A DNA stretch of 64,000 nucleotides from Deinococcales bacterium (GCA_013298595.1 JAAFIG010000025.1:5185-69184); one strand, 5' to 3'. Positions 1 to 9,000 are shown, numbered from the stretch's first letter. Made by a program: numbers and translations. The notes: generated from the sequence alone by a model not told the origin.

Positions 1-2593
1 GAACTAACTGTTTTTGTGTGTCTTTGACAGGCAAAGATTGGCAACGATGCAGGGTTTGTAAACGCACATCGGGGTCTGGGTGTTGGAAAAGTTGCGCCAG
101 TAAACCAATCAGTTTCTGCTGAGCATCCTCGGACAATCTTTCTACGGGAATCCGAATCACACCATCGGCAATGGCAGCATCGGGGTTTTGGGCAGCTTCT
201 TGAAAAATCTGCCAAGTGATCGTGTTTTCGGGGTAATCCCATAAGCCACGCAGCAATGCCACCCGCACATCGCGGTGCAAATTCTTTGGATACATCTCGA
301 GTAAAAAAGTCAGCGCGGTTTGGCTGCGAAGCTCACCAACCAAACGCAATACCTCTTTTGCCACAGTGACACGTTCGTACTTCATGGCTTGCAAAAACGC
401 AAATGCTTTGGCTGGCATCATTTTTAAGAACAACCGCCGCAGGGCATAAATCGCCACTCGAGCACGATCATCTTCTAAAGCACTCAGTAAAGGCTCGAGT
501 CCGCGTTGCTCATCAAGCCGACCCAAGGCACGCAAGGCGGCATCTCGGATGGCAAGGCGCGAATTTTTAACATCGGCTAAACGTTCGATTGTGCTGGCAG
601 CCGCGTTGGGAATGCTGGCAAGTTGCACCAAGACTTGCAAAATTGCGGGAATATCACGATCAGAATCTCGAGCCACTTCGTCCAGTGTTTGTACAAAAGT
701 GCTTTGCTGTTGCGGCTGCCAACGAAAAAATCCTTGGCTGATTGGTAATACAAAACGTGTTTTTCCAGTACTGAATTTACCTTTGTAAGCTTGTCTGCCC
801 AAAAATGGGGTCAGTAAATCTTGGCGGTGTAAATGCAAATGCTGATAGACCATCGCCACAACTGCCCAGCTCTGATCTTTTTGCAGTAACTCAGGCACAA
901 GCCGATGAAAACGAGTGTGGTCGTGTTTTGCCAGCAACCATAAGGCTGTTTGGGCTGTGCCTGCTTGGGCTGTGCGTACCAGATTTTCGGCAAGCTCGAG
1001 AAAATCGGGTAGCACCCGCAAACGCTTACCCAACTGCATAAAAACATTGATGATATGATGATCGCGCTCTCGAGATTGCCATGCTTTGAGAACAGGAAGT
1101 AATGCCTTTGCAATAACTTGAGCTTGGTTATCCGAAATAATCTGCCCAATGCCATACATGTTGATACTGCCGCGCTCCTTGACCAATGTACCAATCCATT
1201 GCGCTGCCCACAGAGCATGAAACGGCAACAAACGAATGACGATTCGCTCGGCAGCTGCGGCTGTCGAATGCGATAAATCAGCGGCGTTGATGGCATCTTG
1301 TAACACCAACCCCAAAGACTCGAGCTGCGAAGATTGCCATGCCGCAGGTGGTAAATCGGCAATGGCATTTAACATCACTAAGCACACAGGGTCTTGTTCG
1401 TTTTTACGAAAACGCGCAAACTCGAGTACAGCATCGTATTTTGTTTGATCAAATTGGGCTGTGCGAATTTGATTTGGTACAGCTGCCACTCGGTATTCTG
1501 GTTTTGGATATTTCAGTATTGGCTCGAGCAAAGGCTTGGCTTCATCCCAACCCAACAAACCAGCATACTGAACCCGTTCCAATGGGCGCGTACTGAGGTT
1601 TGGATGCTCGAGATGACGTTTGGCTTCTTGTTCCCGAATCTCTTGAGGGAGTAACCGCAATGTACTGGCAGCAATAAAACCTTGTGCATCTGCCCACGAA
1701 CCACGAAAAGCCGCAAAAATAGGCACTCGAGCCGAAGCTGAAAAACGTTGTAAAAAATCTTCCAGATTTGTCAATGTTTTTGCTTGCTGGGCTTGTAAGC
1801 CAAGCACCTGTTGCAAAGATAAACGATGCGCCACACTAGAATAATCAAGTTGCATGACCTCTTCGGACTCGAGTTGAAAAATTGCTATTTCTTGTGGGCA
1901 AATACTAAGCAAAGGTTGTAAGCGCAAATTTGACAAGGCTGTGCTACGACGAATCGCTCGTAATAATTGTAAAACTCGAGTGGCTGAAAAAAATGCAAGC
2001 TGAGGTAATACTTGATTCACTTGCCAGACCAAACGTGGATTTAATTCAGATGCTTGATTCGCTTTTTCCTCGAGCCAATCAGCAAACAGACCTGCATGAT
2101 TCCGAGCCAAACGCGACCATTCAAACGAGGCAGCTAACTCCATTAAATCAAGATGTTTTTTAACCACCTCTGCCGAAGCAAAACCGATGATCGCTGTAGC
2201 ATCTCGAGTATTGCCAGCTCGCAGCAATTGCTCGAGGTACGCATCAGCAATTGCTGTCACAGTCCCCCGACGTTCAAAGGTGTACAACAAAACCAAACGT
2301 AGCTTGGCAGGCAATAAATCCAGCACGCCAAGCACATCCTCTGCTGACAACACCACAGGCGCTAAAGAAACCGCTAAACCCCGCACAAATTCAGAAGCAT
2401 CCTGCAAACCACGCAATACCCGTGCCACATTTTTACTCGAGAAACACGAAGCAAGCGCTAAACGCCGCTGATAGACATTGCCAGCATCAAAGGCTAACAA
2501 TACCGCTTCATCAGGGTTTTTGCCGTACTCGACCATCAAACGCATACGATCCTGATGACATAACGGCTCGAGTTTTGCTAACAAATTTTGCAT
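1..2593 (-). CDS. HEAT-repeat protein, 3' end beyond window
   Basis: Reading the minus strand from the ATG at 2593 gives an uninterrupted frame of more than 860 codons that runs off the left edge. The protein is almost wholly alpha-helical, Leu/Ala-rich and cytosolic in character, with no signal peptide or membrane segment. The C-terminal third contains recognisable HEAT-like helical pairs, for example RDAALRALGRLDEQRGLEPL followed by LEDDRARVAIYALRRL and then VRVALLRGLWDYP. HEAT solenoids usually act as protein-binding scaffolds, but no partner is indicated. An in-frame TAA lies upstream at 2627-2629, which limits the start. No strong ribosome site is seen. The next gene upstream (DUF4406) ends 33 bases before it on the same strand. 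Reading frame certain; function not assigned. Confidence 0.8.
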   Translation of the reverse strand, partial: MQNLLAKLEPLCHQDRMRLMVEYGKNPDEAVLLAFDAGNVYQRRLALASCFSSKNVARVLRGLQDASEFVRGLAVSLAPVVLSAEDVLGVLDLLPAKLRLVLLYTFERRGTVTAIADAYLEQLLRAGNTRDATAIIGFASAEVVKKHLDLMELAASFEWSRLARNHAGLFADWLEEKANQASELNPRLVWQVNQVLPQLAFFSATRVLQLLRAIRRSTALSNLRLQPLLSICPQEIAIFQLESEEVMQLDYSSVAHRLSLQQVLGLQAQQAKTLTNLEDFLQRFSASARVPIFAAFRGSWADAQGFIAASTLRLLPQEIREQEAKRHLEHPNLSTRPLERVQYAGLLGWDEAKPLLEPILKYPKPEYRVAAVPNQIRTAQFDQTKYDAVLEFARFRKNEQDPVCLVMLNAIADLPPAAWQSSQLESLGLVLQDAINAADLSHSTAAAAERIVIRLLPFHALWAAQWIGTLVKERGSINMYGIGQIISDNQAQVIAKALLPVLKAWQSRERDHHIINVFMQLGKRLRVLPDFLELAENLVRTAQAGTAQTALWLLAKHDHTRFHRLVPELLQKDQSWAVVAMVYQHLHLHRQDLLTPFLGRQAYKGKFSTGKTRFVLPISQGFFRWQPQQQSTFVQTLDEVARDSDRDIPAILQVLVQLASIPNAAASTIERLADVKNSRLAIRDAALRALGRLDEQRGLEPLLSALEDDRARVAIYALRRLFLKMMPAKAFAFLQAMKYERVTVAKEVLRLVGELRSQTALTFLLEMYPKNLHRDVRVALLRGLWDYPENTITWQIFQEAAQNPDAAIADGVIRIPVERLSEDAQQKLIGLLAQLFQHPDPDVRLQTLHRCQSLPVKDTQKQLV

Positions 2594-2626
2594 TGGTACA
2601 GCATAAAGCAAAAAGATTTGTAGTGT

Positions 2627-2992
2627 TTACGTAAGTATCGGTAACTCCTCGAGACTGTAATACACAGGGATACCACGTGCTAATGCAATGCGTACATCAT
2701 TATCTGCGCCTTTGGAAACGCTTGGCAAACGCAGCACCGCTTGGCAGTGCTCGAGCAAACGATGCGCTGTTGGATAAACAATTTCCTCGTACAACGAATC
2801 ACCGACTTTTGTTGAACCAGCCACCTCGAGCAATGGCAAGGCAACCCATTCACCAATCATTGGGATATGCCCACGACGAAAAACCTGTAAGGCACTTTCC
2901 TCGAGCACCCGCAAATTCGCCCGCATTTTGACAGGATCATCGTTGGTGCCAGAACGGTACGCACCTGCTACCAAAATCAACATCGGTTTCAT
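2627..2992 (-). CDS. DUF4406 / nucleoside deoxyribosyltransferase-like protein
   Basis: 121 residues. The N-terminus MLILVAGAYRSG resembles the first strand and loop of the nucleoside 2-deoxyribosyltransferase fold, as in DUF4406 proteins. The second half has ALPLLEVAGSTKVGD, then a Leu-rich helix leading to LRLPSVSKGADNDVRIALARGIPVYYSLEEL, the usual end of this family, in which the residues around S-x-G-A-D-x-D/E line the pocket. Family members are thought to bind or process nucleosides, but the substrate here is not readable. It lies just upstream of the HEAT-repeat gene on the same strand and is divergent from the DeoR gene, with 100 bases between the two starts. Confidence 0.7.
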   Translation of the reverse strand: MKPMLILVAGAYRSGTNDDPVKMRANLRVLEESALQVFRRGHIPMIGEWVALPLLEVAGSTKVGDSLYEEIVYPTAHRLLEHCQAVLRLPSVSKGADNDVRIALARGIPVYYSLEELPILT

Positions 2993-3080
2993 AAAACCTC
3001 TTTTCTGCTGTCACCAGCTCCTCGAGCATACGTGCAAAAACGTGTAATGTCAAGAAAAAACGTGCAACATCATGAAGTAG

Positions 3081-3086
3081 TACAAT
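3081..3086 (+). promoter_or_regulatory. -10 box (TACAAT) of leaderless DeoR-family gene
   Basis: TACAAT ends 6 bases before the ATG at 3093. This TANNNT-to-start spacing recurs before many genes here and implies transcription starting at or next to the start codon. No clear -35 box is seen. Confidence 0.55.
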
Positions 3087-3092
3087 CCAACC

Positions 3093-3848
3093 ATGCTCAC
3101 CTCGCAACGCAAACAACTCATCCTCGAGCGCCTGAAAAAACACGGACAAATCATCGCCAAAGACCTCAGCGCCGAACTGGCATTATCCGAAGACACCATC
3201 CGCCGCGACCTGCGCGAACTCGCCGAAACAGGCGCACTGCAACGCGTCCACGGTGGCGCACTCCCAGCCTCACCCGCCACTGCCAACTTTGCCACTCGAG
3301 AAAACCTTGCCAGTCAAGCCAAAATCACCTTAGGGCGACACGCTGCCAAAAGCATCCGCCACGGACAAACCATCCTCGTAGATGGCGGCACCACCAACAC
3401 CCAACTGGTACGACACCTCTCCCCAGACCTCGAGATCACCATCATCACCCACAGCCCAAGTATCGCCATGGAACTGATAAACCACCCAAAAATCGAAGTG
3501 ATCTTGCTTGGCGGCAAATTATTCAAACACTCCATCGTCAGTGTCGGTGCAGCCACCATCGAAGCCATCAGCCGCATACGTGCCGACACATTCTTCATGG
3601 GTATCACCGCTATTCATACCAGCCAAGGCTTAACCACAGGTGATCTCGAGGAAGCCTACGTCAAACGCGCCCTGATGAACAGCGCCGCCGAAACCATCGT
3701 CCTTGCCAGCGGCGAAAAAATAGGTGCAGCCTCGCCCTACCAAATCGCACCACTTGGCAGCATCAGCGCTTTAATCACCGACTCGAGCTTACCAAAAGAC
3801 CTGAAAAATGCGCTCAGCAAAGCAGGGGTTAATGTTACGGTGATATAA
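3093..3848 (+). CDS. DeoR-family transcriptional regulator
   Basis: 251 residues, normal for the family. Residues 1-57 form the DeoR helix-turn-helix: MLTSQRKQLILERLKKHGQ, then LSEDTIRRDLRELAETGALQRVHGGA, with the signature TIRRDL...HGG. Residues 75-230 are the DeoR C-terminal sensor domain, related to ribose-5-phosphate isomerase, with ILVDGGTTN and ADTFFMGITAIHTSQGLTT. Such proteins repress sugar or nucleoside catabolic genes and are relieved by a phosphorylated sugar. No sugar operon is adjacent, so its targets are unknown. The ATG is preceded by TACAAT 6 bases away. The coding strand is richer in C and A than most neighbours. Confidence 0.93.
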   Translation: MLTSQRKQLILERLKKHGQIIAKDLSAELALSEDTIRRDLRELAETGALQRVHGGALPASPATANFATRENLASQAKITLGRHAAKSIRHGQTILVDGGTTNTQLVRHLSPDLEITIITHSPSIAMELINHPKIEVILLGGKLFKHSIVSVGAATIEAISRIRADTFFMGITAIHTSQGLTTGDLEEAYVKRALMNSAAETIVLASGEKIGAASPYQIAPLGSISALITDSSLPKDLKNALSKAGVNVTVI

Positions 3849-3908
3849 GGGCGAGCCTAAAATCTCGAGTCGTCATTGACAAGAAATATAGCGATACCTT
3901 AAAAAGAG

Positions 3909-3986
3909 CAGGGCGACCACAAGGGTCGCGCCCTACAATGTCAGAACCCTGATTTTAACGTAGGGGAGGGGCTTGCCCCCTCCCTG
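3909..3986. repeat. Pair of inverted REP-like elements
   Basis: The first unit (3909-3936) is a hairpin GGGCGACC...GGTCGC ending in CCCTACA. The second (3960-3986) starts GTAGGGG and is a hairpin GGAGGGGC...GCCCCCTCC. The two face each other, as in bacterial BIME pairs. They lie in the 240-base spacer between the DeoR gene and the 3' end of the convergent deacetylase gene; nothing else is seen there. Confidence 0.8.
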
Positions 3987-4091
3987 TTTTGATGTATTGA
4001 TCGAATTTTTACAATAGATTTTGTAGGTACCGTCAACCTGAGATCAGATTAGAAAAAAGAAAAACAATTCAATTGGAATACCTAACACTAC

Positions 4092-4982
4092 CTACGGTTG
4101 AACAAAAACCTCGAGTGCAGCTAAGACTGTGTTGGCATGGGCTTGAATGGTGTTCTCGAGATGCTTGTTGTACCCTCCTGCCATTAAACTCACCACGGGA
4201 ATACCTTGGTTTTGGCAAAACTGAAAAACTCGAGTATCCCGAGTTTTTGCTCCGCTTAGCGTTAAGGCAAAACGACCAAATTGGTCTCGCTCGAGAACAT
4301 CCACACCTGCTAAGTAAAAAATGATTTGTGGTTGGAATTGCTCGAGTACAGGTAGCACCTGCTCCTCGAGCATCTGCAAATAGGTGGTATCGGTGACACC
4401 ATCGGGTAAGCCAATATCGAGACTCGAGCTTTCCTTATGAAACGGATAATTGCGTTCACCATGCACCGAAATGGTGAACACTCGAGGGTCTTGCTGAAAA
4501 ATAAAAGCCGTGCCGTTACCTTGGTGCACATCTAAATCCAGAATCAGTATTCGCGCTAGACCTGTTTGCAATAACTCGAGTGCGGCAATGGCAACATCGT
4601 TGAGAACACAAAATCCTTCGCCGTGATCGGGGTAGGCATGGTGTGTACCACCAGCTAAATTTACCCCTAAGCCAAGGTTCAGGGCATCTCGAGCGGCGGC
4701 TAATGTGCCACCCGCTGCGCGTAACGCTCTTTCGACCAGCATCTCCGACCACGGGAAGCCAAGCAAACGCGTTTCCTTGGTGTTTAACGTGCCAAAACGC
4801 AATTTTTTTAAATACTCGAGATGATGCACCCGTTCGACCAAATGCCAATCGGCTCGAGGGGGTTCTAGTACAGGTAAACCAGTTTGTTCGACCAAAAAAC
4901 GTACCCCAGCGTATTTACTCATTGGGAATTTATGCCCAGCAGGTAAAGGCATGGCATAGCCACTACTCGAGTAGGCACGCAA
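4092..4982 (-). CDS. Histone deacetylase-family (class IV-like) hydrolase
   Basis: 296 residues from the TTG at 4982, which gives an N-terminus of the family type (LRAYSSSGYAMPLPAGHKFP). An ATG at 5063 in the same frame would add 27 residues unlike the family and would overlap the small membrane gene 4988-5161, so it is not used. Catalytic features are intact: the His pair and charge relay in GGTHHAYPDHGEGFCVLND, zinc ligands in DLDVHQGNGT, and the distal Asp in GVDVLERDQFGRF. Proteins of this group remove acyl groups from lysines or polyamines; the bacterial substrate is unknown. It is the last gene of an apparent operon with an MFS transporter and a 57-residue membrane protein (spacers of 5 bases each). 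Confidence 0.9.
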   Translation of the reverse strand: MRAYSSSGYAMPLPAGHKFPMSKYAGVRFLVEQTGLPVLEPPRADWHLVERVHHLEYLKKLRFGTLNTKETRLLGFPWSEMLVERALRAAGGTLAAARDALNLGLGVNLAGGTHHAYPDHGEGFCVLNDVAIAALELLQTGLARILILDLDVHQGNGTAFIFQQDPRVFTISVHGERNYPFHKESSSLDIGLPDGVTDTTYLQMLEEQVLPVLEQFQPQIIFYLAGVDVLERDQFGRFALTLSGAKTRDTRVFQFCQNQGIPVVSLMAGGYNKHLENTIQAHANTVLAALEVFVQP

Positions 4983-4987
4983 TTGGT

Positions 4988-5161
4988 CTAATCGGTTTTG
5001 GCGAGTCCCCACAAATACGCTCCCAATAAATTCAGTAGCACAGCAATACCAAGAATATTCCAATTAAAATTTTTTGATGTTGCCCATTGCGTGCCAATCA
5101 AAGCCAGCACCATCAAATCCATCAGCAATAACAAAATGCCAATCAGCGCACGAATCCACAT
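4988..5161 (-). CDS. Small two-span membrane protein
   Basis: 57 residues, beginning MWIRALIGILLLLMDLMV and ending GAYLWGLAKTD. Two hydrophobic segments (about residues 3-23 and 35-53) are joined by a short polar loop (TQWATSKNFNWN). The start lies 5 bases after the MFS stop codon and the stop lies 5 bases before the TTG start of the deacetylase gene, so it fits exactly into the operon. This neat packing is the main reason for calling it a gene. Function not recognised; an accessory subunit of the transporter is possible but only a guess from position. Confidence 0.65.
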   Translation of the reverse strand: MWIRALIGILLLLMDLMVLALIGTQWATSKNFNWNILGIAVLLNLLGAYLWGLAKTD

Positions 5162-5166
5162 GCGAT

Positions 5167-6381
5167 TTAGTTTACATTGTCTTGCTCGAGACGTTTGAAA
5201 CCAGCGTAAATTGCTAGATCATAAATAATTTTTAAACTGCCACCAAGCACAAAAGGCAATGCCAGAAAACCCGCGCTGGTCATTAAACCACCAAGTACCG
5301 GACCCAAACTTGTGCCAACCAATTTGCCTTGTTGGGTCATACCACCCGCTAAACTACGTTGCTGCTCGGAAACAACATTCATCACCAAAGCAGTCCGAGC
5401 AGGCACATCCATTTGCGACAAACAAAACCGTGCAATCAGCAAAGCAAACGCCCACTCGAGATTTGGTGCAAACGGAAAAGCAATCAAAAAAACATTGGCA
5501 GGAATATGCGTAAAAACCATTGTATTCACCAAACCCCAACGCTCCGACAACCAACCTGCTAACGGAGTCGACAAGGCTGCTACGATATTGGTGGCTGCAA
5601 AAATCGCCACAAGCGTACCCGCCCCAACCGCAAATTTTTTCTCGAGCCACAAAGCAATCAACGATTGCATGACCAAAGCACTGCCCAAGGAATCCAGCGC
5701 AAACAAACTCGAGAGTTGCAAAATAATCCTTCTTGAACGCCCCTCGAGGACAGGTTTGACCACATCTCGAGCACCAAAAGATTGTGTTTCGATACGCGGC
5801 GATAACCTCGAGAAAACAACCACCAACACCAAACTGATAACTGCGTATGCCAAAAAAACACTTTGCTCGGCTGCGATTTCGGTAATACCAACCCGTTTTT
5901 GCGATTCAACCGCCACACCCGCCAGTATCGCACCCACAGCAGCAGCTAAAGAACCAGTCATGCCATACCAACCAAACACCCTTGCTCGCCGCGACGCAGG
6001 AATCAACTGACTGACACAAGCCTGCTCGAGTGCCTGAAACGGACCAACTTCGTTACCATTGGGCGAAATCGTACCAATAATCGCACAGAGAATTAACCAC
6101 ACCGCATCTCGAGACAATGCAAAACCCACACCAGCCACAGCAATCAACGCTGTACTCCAAATCAACAAACGCTTACGCCCAAACGAATCAGCAACACTCG
6201 AAACAAACAACGACAACCCAGCATCACCCATCAACGCCAATGACAACAACAAACCAATCTCAGCATCAGACAAACCTCGAGCCTGCAAATAACTAGTTAA
6301 AACCACAGGCAAAGCACCAAAACCCAGCAAACGCACCCCTCGAGAAGAAAATAAGACAAGCAAATCGGTATTGGGGCGCAT
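5167..6381 (-). CDS. MFS transporter
   Basis: 404 residues from the ATG at 6381 (MRPNTDLLVLFSSRGVRLLG). A TTG at 6408 would add nine residues and is less likely. About twelve hydrophobic segments are visible. The motif between segments 2 and 3 is VSSVADSFGRKRLLIWS, which matches the major facilitator signature D-x-x-G-R-(K/R). A second half-repeat has PLAGWLSERWGLVN. This suggests an inner-membrane secondary transporter, probably a drug or metabolite exporter; the substrate cannot be read. It is first in the operon with the 57-residue membrane protein and the deacetylase-like enzyme. Confidence 0.88.
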   Translation of the reverse strand: MRPNTDLLVLFSSRGVRLLGFGALPVVLTSYLQARGLSDAEIGLLLSLALMGDAGLSLFVSSVADSFGRKRLLIWSTALIAVAGVGFALSRDAVWLILCAIIGTISPNGNEVGPFQALEQACVSQLIPASRRARVFGWYGMTGSLAAAVGAILAGVAVESQKRVGITEIAAEQSVFLAYAVISLVLVVVFSRLSPRIETQSFGARDVVKPVLEGRSRRIILQLSSLFALDSLGSALVMQSLIALWLEKKFAVGAGTLVAIFAATNIVAALSTPLAGWLSERWGLVNTMVFTHIPANVFLIAFPFAPNLEWAFALLIARFCLSQMDVPARTALVMNVVSEQQRSLAGGMTQQGKLVGTSLGPVLGGLMTSAGFLALPFVLGGSLKIIYDLAIYAGFKRLEQDNVN

Positions 6382-6465
6382 GGAAAACCATCCTATTCTT
6401 TTTTGCAACGGCTCGAGTTTAGAAAAGAGAACTCAGGCGAGAGTCATTTCATTCCATTTTCGGAG

Positions 6466-6614
6466 CAGGGCGACCACAAGGGTCGCCCCTACAAGAACGA
6501 TGTTTTTTGTAGGGGCGGGGCTTGTCCCCTCCCGTGCGGAGATTGAACGATGGCAACTTTGCCCGAGGTCTACTATCAAATGACACTGTGGTCGAGGCAC
6601 GCCTCGACCCTACG
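6466..6614. repeat. Cluster of three REP-like hairpins
   Basis: Three units lie in the 244-base spacer between the MFS start and the pyrC stop. 6466-6493 is GGGCGACC...GGTCGCCCCTACA, 6509-6534 is GTAGGGGCGGGG...CCCCTCCC, and 6590-6614 is GTCGAGGC...GCCTCGACCCTAC. The first two face each other like the pair at 3909-3986. Nothing else is seen in the spacer. Confidence 0.8.
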
Positions 6615-6625
6615 GGTGCTTTATT

Positions 6626-7894
6626 TTATCTCGAGTCAAAAGCTATTTTTCCACGAACAATGGTGCATACTGCCCAGCCGCGCAGCGCTTCGCCTTGCCA
6701 CGGGCTGTCGAATCTGGCTTTGGTTTTAAAGGTTTTACTGTCCACGGTTTTGGTGGTGTTCAAATCAAAAATAGCAATATCAGCAACACTACCAATCTCA
6801 AGGGTTGGGGCTGTCCAACCGAGCATATTGGTTGCCCCTGAAGTCATTAACTCGAGAAGTTTACTAAGCTCAAGTTTGCCTGTTTCGACAAATCTGGTGT
6901 ACAGCAACGGAAAGGTTATTTCGATATTGGCAATGCCAAAAGGGGCTTCGAGCATATCGCGTTGTTTTTCGGCAGTGGTGTGTGGTGCATGGTCGGTGCC
7001 AATACAATCGACCGTACCATCACGTAACCCCTCGAGTAAAGCAAGGCAATCGCTTTGGCTGCGAAGCGGTGGGGCAACTTTGAGTACAGGGTCGCAATAA
7101 AAACGCTCAGAAGCAAATAAGGTATCGGTCAGGGTTAAATGATGCGGAGCCACTTCGCAAGTGACTGGTAAACCTCGAGTTTTGGCTTCGCGCACCAATG
7201 CTAAACCTCGAGCAGAGGAGAGGTGCTGCACATGTAATCTCGAGCCTGTAAGAGCACAAATCTCGAGATCACGGGCAATACGAGCCGCTTCGGCAGCTAC
7301 GGGGTTGCCGGGTAGTCCAAGATGCTCGGAAGTATGACCTTCGTTGATGACTCCATCGCCACGCAAACTGGCATCTTCGGCATGGACACTGACCACCAAA
7401 CCAAGAGCATGCGCGTACTCGAGACCGCGACGCAACACGCCTGCATCCTCGTTTGTACCACCATCATCGGTCAGCATGACTGCACCCGCTGCTTTTAAAG
7501 CAGCCGCATCGGAAAGCAATTTACCTTCACGCCCTCGAGTTAAAGCGGCACTTGGAAACAACCGAGCTAAGCCAAGTGCTTCGGCATCACGAATCAGTTT
7601 TTGCACCAATTCAGGTTCATCTACTGCTGGACTCGTATTTGGCATACTGACCACACTGCCATAACCACCCGCCACCGCTGCCATTAAACCCGTCTCGAGG
7701 GTTTCTTTTTCCTCTTGCCCAGGCACCCGAAGATGCGCGTGAGGGTCTATCAAAGCAGGTGTCACCAAATACCTCGAGCCATCAATAGACACATCGGCAG
7801 CTCCCGATAAAGCAGCCACAATCAAACCATTTTCGATCAGCACATCTTGAGACGAACCATCGCTTAGTTTTGCGTTTTTAATTTCAATTTTCAT
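6626..7894 (-). CDS. pyrC: Dihydroorotase
   Basis: 422 residues from the ATG at 7894, which has a GGGG ribosome site 5 bases upstream; the longer in-frame start at 7924 lies within a REP element. It converts N-carbamoyl-aspartate to dihydroorotate, the third step of pyrimidine synthesis. Amidohydrolase features: metal ligands in DPHAHLRVPGQE, the carboxylated-lysine region (LTRGREGKLLSD), further ligands in VHAED and HVQHLSS, and the catalytic Asp in GTDHAPH. It is last in the pyrR-pyrB-pyrC order, 66 bases after pyrB. That spacer holds a REP hairpin just before the ribosome site, which could influence its expression within the transcript. Confidence 0.96.
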   Translation of the reverse strand: MKIEIKNAKLSDGSSQDVLIENGLIVAALSGAADVSIDGSRYLVTPALIDPHAHLRVPGQEEKETLETGLMAAVAGGYGSVVSMPNTSPAVDEPELVQKLIRDAEALGLARLFPSAALTRGREGKLLSDAAALKAAGAVMLTDDGGTNEDAGVLRRGLEYAHALGLVVSVHAEDASLRGDGVINEGHTSEHLGLPGNPVAAEAARIARDLEICALTGSRLHVQHLSSARGLALVREAKTRGLPVTCEVAPHHLTLTDTLFASERFYCDPVLKVAPPLRSQSDCLALLEGLRDGTVDCIGTDHAPHTTAEKQRDMLEAPFGIANIEITFPLLYTRFVETGKLELSKLLELMTSGATNMLGWTAPTLEIGSVADIAIFDLNTTKTVDSKTFKTKARFDSPWQGEALRGWAVCTIVRGKIAFDSR

Positions 7895-7911
7895 GATTAC
7901 CCCGTTTTTGG

Positions 7912-7940
7912 GCAGGGCGACCACAAGGGTCGCCCCTACA
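7912..7940. repeat. REP-like hairpin in the pyrB-pyrC spacer
   Basis: GCAGGGCGACCACAAGGGTC then GCCCCTACA, nearly identical to the unit at 6466. It sits a few bases upstream of the pyrC ribosome site, inside the presumed pyr transcript. Confidence 0.8.
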
Positions 7941-7960
7941 ATTATTTTTGTGCTTGTTTA

Positions 7961-8872
7961 TCAACTTTTGCCAACCAACAGGTGATACAACACTGCCATT
8001 CGTACAGGCACACCGTTTCTCACTTGCTCGAGAATCACACTTTTGTTGTGATCGGCTAAATCACCTTCGATTTCAAGATCGCGGTTCATGGGTCCGGGGT
8101 GCATAATTAGTGCGTTCTCTCGAGCGTGTTTCATGGTTTTGCTATTGACTTGGTAGGTGGCTCGGTATTCCTCGAGACTGGGTAAGTACCCTGTGTTCAT
8201 ACGCTCGAGTTGTAAACGCAATGCCATCACCGCATGAGCACCAGAAACCGCTTCTTTGAGGTTGGTGGTTAGTGTGACACCATCTGCCTCGAGTTCGCGT
8301 GGCAGGAGGGTTGCAGGGGCACACAAGCGCACCTTGGCACCAAGTTTGGGCAGTAACTCGGCATTGCTCCGAGCCACCCTCGAGTGACGCACATCGCCAA
8401 CAATGGCGATTTCTAAACCTTCTAAACTGCCAAAGCGTTGTTGCAGCGTAAACGCATCAAGCAGCGCTTGGGTTGGATGTGCCCGACGACCATCACCAGC
8501 ATTGACCACTTTGGCTTTGGTAAATTTATTGACACTGTGAGCCGCACCAGATGCACCATGCCGCACAATAAAACAATCCACGCGCATTTGCTCGAGCGTC
8601 GAAATCGTATCTTGTAAACTCTCGCCTTTGGTGGTGCTCGAGGTGGCACTGGTAAAAGTTAAAACATCGGCACTCATCCGCCGAGCGGCTAATTCAAACG
8701 ATAACCGCGTGCGAGTACTGTTCTCAAAAAACACATTGCAAATCGTAAAACCCTGCAAAGCAGGCACTTTCTTAACTGGACGATCAAGCACATCCGACAT
8801 CACTTTAGCTGTCTCGAGCACATTCTCGAGCGAACCTTTAGACCATCCCTGAAAATCCAGCAGATGTTTCAT
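7961..8872 (-). CDS. pyrB: Aspartate carbamoyltransferase catalytic subunit
   Basis: 303 residues. It condenses carbamoyl phosphate with aspartate to give N-carbamoyl-aspartate, the committed pyrimidine step. The carbamoyl-phosphate site is visible as FFENSTRTRLSFE (about residues 49-61), with KGESLQDT following and HPTQALLDAFTL near residue 137. The aspartate-binding region includes ALRLQLERM. A GGAG ribosome site precedes the ATG. The spacer to pyrR (142 bases) carries a REP element. No regulatory subunit gene (pyrI) is nearby, in keeping with control by PyrR at the RNA level. Confidence 0.97.
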   Translation of the reverse strand: MKHLLDFQGWSKGSLENVLETAKVMSDVLDRPVKKVPALQGFTICNVFFENSTRTRLSFELAARRMSADVLTFTSATSSTTKGESLQDTISTLEQMRVDCFIVRHGASGAAHSVNKFTKAKVVNAGDGRRAHPTQALLDAFTLQQRFGSLEGLEIAIVGDVRHSRVARSNAELLPKLGAKVRLCAPATLLPRELEADGVTLTTNLKEAVSGAHAVMALRLQLERMNTGYLPSLEEYRATYQVNSKTMKHARENALIMHPGPMNRDLEIEGDLADHNKSVILEQVRNGVPVRMAVLYHLLVGKS

Positions 8873-8973
8873 AAAGTCGCTCCTGCCAAGCCAAGACCAT
8901 GATTACTTTGGTATATATTCGTTTTGTTTTTCCTCGAGGCGAGTTGTGTATTCACCCCAAAAGAATGGTTTTC

Positions 8974-9000
8974 GTAGGGGCAACCCTTGTGGTTGCCCGC
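8974..9000. repeat. REP-like hairpin in the pyrR-pyrB spacer
   Basis: GTAGGGGCAACC...GGTTGCCC, in the orientation opposite to the element between pyrB and pyrC. It occupies part of the 142-base spacer; the rest shows only one CTCGAG. Confidence 0.8.

Noticed and set aside
811-1368. Separate minus-strand ORFs within 500-2600 (for example 811-1368 and 1513-1716) and plus-strand ORFs there
   Set aside because: All lie in other frames of one continuous minus-strand reading frame from 2593 to the left edge.
4092-5063. Longer deacetylase ORF starting at 5063
   Set aside because: The extra 27 residues do not look like the family and would overlap the 57-residue membrane gene; the TTG at 4982 gives a normal N-terminus.
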